Positions 6,831-7,411 of a stretch of 7,411 bases of DNA are shown here, piece by piece. This DNA is from DATLFA01 sp039934635. Lineage in GTDB: Bacteria; Actinomycetota; Acidimicrobiia; Acidimicrobiales; WLNW01. Location of the stretch: positions 1 through 7,411 of the forward strand of contig JBDTLT010000261.1 in the NCBI GenBank assembly GCA_039934635.1, given 5' to 3'. Under the pieces are notes generated by a model. It did no database searches, had not been told where the DNA came from, and saw only the letters and a list, made by a program, of their open reading frames with translations. Both the position numbers and the translations under genes were made by a program. Positions within the stretch are counted from its first letter, which is position 1. The number at the start of each line of letters is the position of its first letter.

Positions 6831-6929
6831 ATGACGATCGCCGCTTCCGAACTCCTGACTGGAACGATTCACACAATTGCACCACAGGTGCGCGACGGGC
6901 TCACGGTGAGCGGGCGTGTGTCGTGTTGA
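6831..6929 (+). CDS. Small hypothetical ORF overlapping the relaxase start
   Basis: From ATG 6831 the ORF gives 32 residues (MTIAASELLTGTIHTIAPQV...) and ends at TGA 6927-6929. The same frame is open back to 6723 and reads plausibly upstream (WTHEAADRISRSFLSDSSRV). About 80% of codons from 6741 end in G or C, falling off near 6870-6885, so the real coding stretch may start earlier, at TTG 6792 or GTG 6810, or be the tail of a broken gene. AAGAAGG sits only 2 bases before ATG 6831. Its stop overlaps the relaxase start codons (GTG 6923, TTG 6926), giving a TTGA-type overlap that suggests coupling. No known family was recognised. Confidence 0.4.
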   Translation: MTIAASELLTGTIHTIAPQVRDGLTVSGRVSC

Positions 6930-7411
6930 GCATCGGCAAACTCACGATCGGTCAGCAGAAGTACTACGTCGATCAGGTCGCGCAGGGGATCGAGGACTAC
7001 TACGCCGGTGCCGGTGAAGCACCGGGGCGTTGGTTGGCGTCGTCACATCAGCTGGGCCTCGACTGTGACGTCGACGCGACACAGCTGCGCGCGGTGCTGC
7101 AGGGCCATGACCCGACCGACGCCTACAAACTGGTCAACACGACGAATCGCAAGATCGCCGGGTTCGATCTCACGTTCTCCGCGCCGAAGTCCGTCAGCGT
7201 CTTGTGGGCGCTCGCGACCCGGCCGTGAACCTCGCGGTGGCCGACGCGCATCAGCGTGCGGTCGAGGCGGCGTTGGAGTACCTGGAAGGCAACGCCACGT
7301 TCACCCGTCGCGGCCACGGTGGCGCGGAGGTGATCGAGTCGAAGGGGTTGATCGCAGCGGGGTTCCGTCATCGCACGTCGCGCAACGGCGACCCGCAACT
7401 GCACACGCACG
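6923..7411 (+). pseudogene. MobF/TrwC-family conjugative relaxase, frameshifted and partial
   Basis: This is the N-terminal part of the protein that nicks oriT and pilots a DNA strand in conjugation. The start is GTG 6923 or TTG 6926 (LSIGKLTIGQQKYYVDQVAQ). Tyr pairs at residues 14-15 and 26-27 (EDYY) are the expected active-site tyrosines of MobF enzymes. The hallmark FDLTFSAPKSVSVLWAL is at 81-97. Frame one ends at TGA 7226-7228. The next frame continues DPAVNLAVADAHQRAVEAAL and reaches FRHRTSRNGDPQLHTH at the window edge, the metal-binding histidine motif. Restoring one G at about 7214 (CTCGCGAC to CTCGGCGAC) gives an uninterrupted ALGDPAVN. The helicase domain expected in MobF relaxases would lie beyond the window. 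Without repair the product is 101 residues and inactive. It marks a conjugative plasmid or integrative element. Confidence 0.85.

Noticed and set aside
1..7411. tRNA, rRNA, CRISPR array or insertion-sequence ends
   Set aside because: No T-loop-like motif in a cloverleaf context, no spaced direct repeats and no transposase with terminal inverted repeats were seen by eye.

Overview
The window is GC-rich DNA with strong G/C preference at third codon positions. It looks actinobacterial: some starts appear leaderless or non-ATG, and the relaxase has the N-terminus usual in actinobacterial elements. An acidimicrobial-type lineage is possible, but that is a guess from style and not from a marker gene. 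No rRNA, tRNA, CRISPR array or intact insertion sequence was seen.

Layout: (1) Positions 1-900 hold no intact gene. Short coding-like stretches on the minus strand between about 494 and 900 sit in different frames, as in a decayed or mis-sequenced gene. (2) Positions 1076-3259 (+) encode an intact membrane-anchored GGDEF-EAL protein for cyclic-di-GMP turnover, preceded by a leader with inverted repeats. (3) Positions 4127-3385 (-) encode a short-chain dehydrogenase/reductase split by a single frameshift, convergent with the GGDEF-EAL gene. (4) Positions 4241-4696 and 4686-5918 (+) form a tight two-gene operon: an ECF-like sigma factor and a single-pass membrane protein whose large outer domain and 11-bp overlap suggest it is the cognate anti-sigma factor. 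(5) Positions 5919-6127 carry a strong hairpin and then the last 38 codons of a lost glyoxalase/VOC-family gene. (6) Positions 6128-6922 are a disordered stretch of small palindromes and conflicting coding fragments on both strands, ending in a small ORF whose stop overlaps the next start. (7) Positions 6923-7411 (+) are the start of a MobF/TrwC-type conjugative relaxase, frameshifted at about 7214 and cut by the window edge.

The middle (1.0-5.9 kb) therefore looks like a stable signalling region: c-di-GMP turnover plus an envelope-sensing sigma module. The right end looks like the edge of a mobilisable element joined to chromosomal debris. Two otherwise good genes are each broken by what looks like one missing base, and the flanks show more frame jumps, so either real decay or indel errors in the assembly is at work. 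I did not find a clearly new system. The sigma/membrane-protein pair and the region before the relaxase deserve the closest look.
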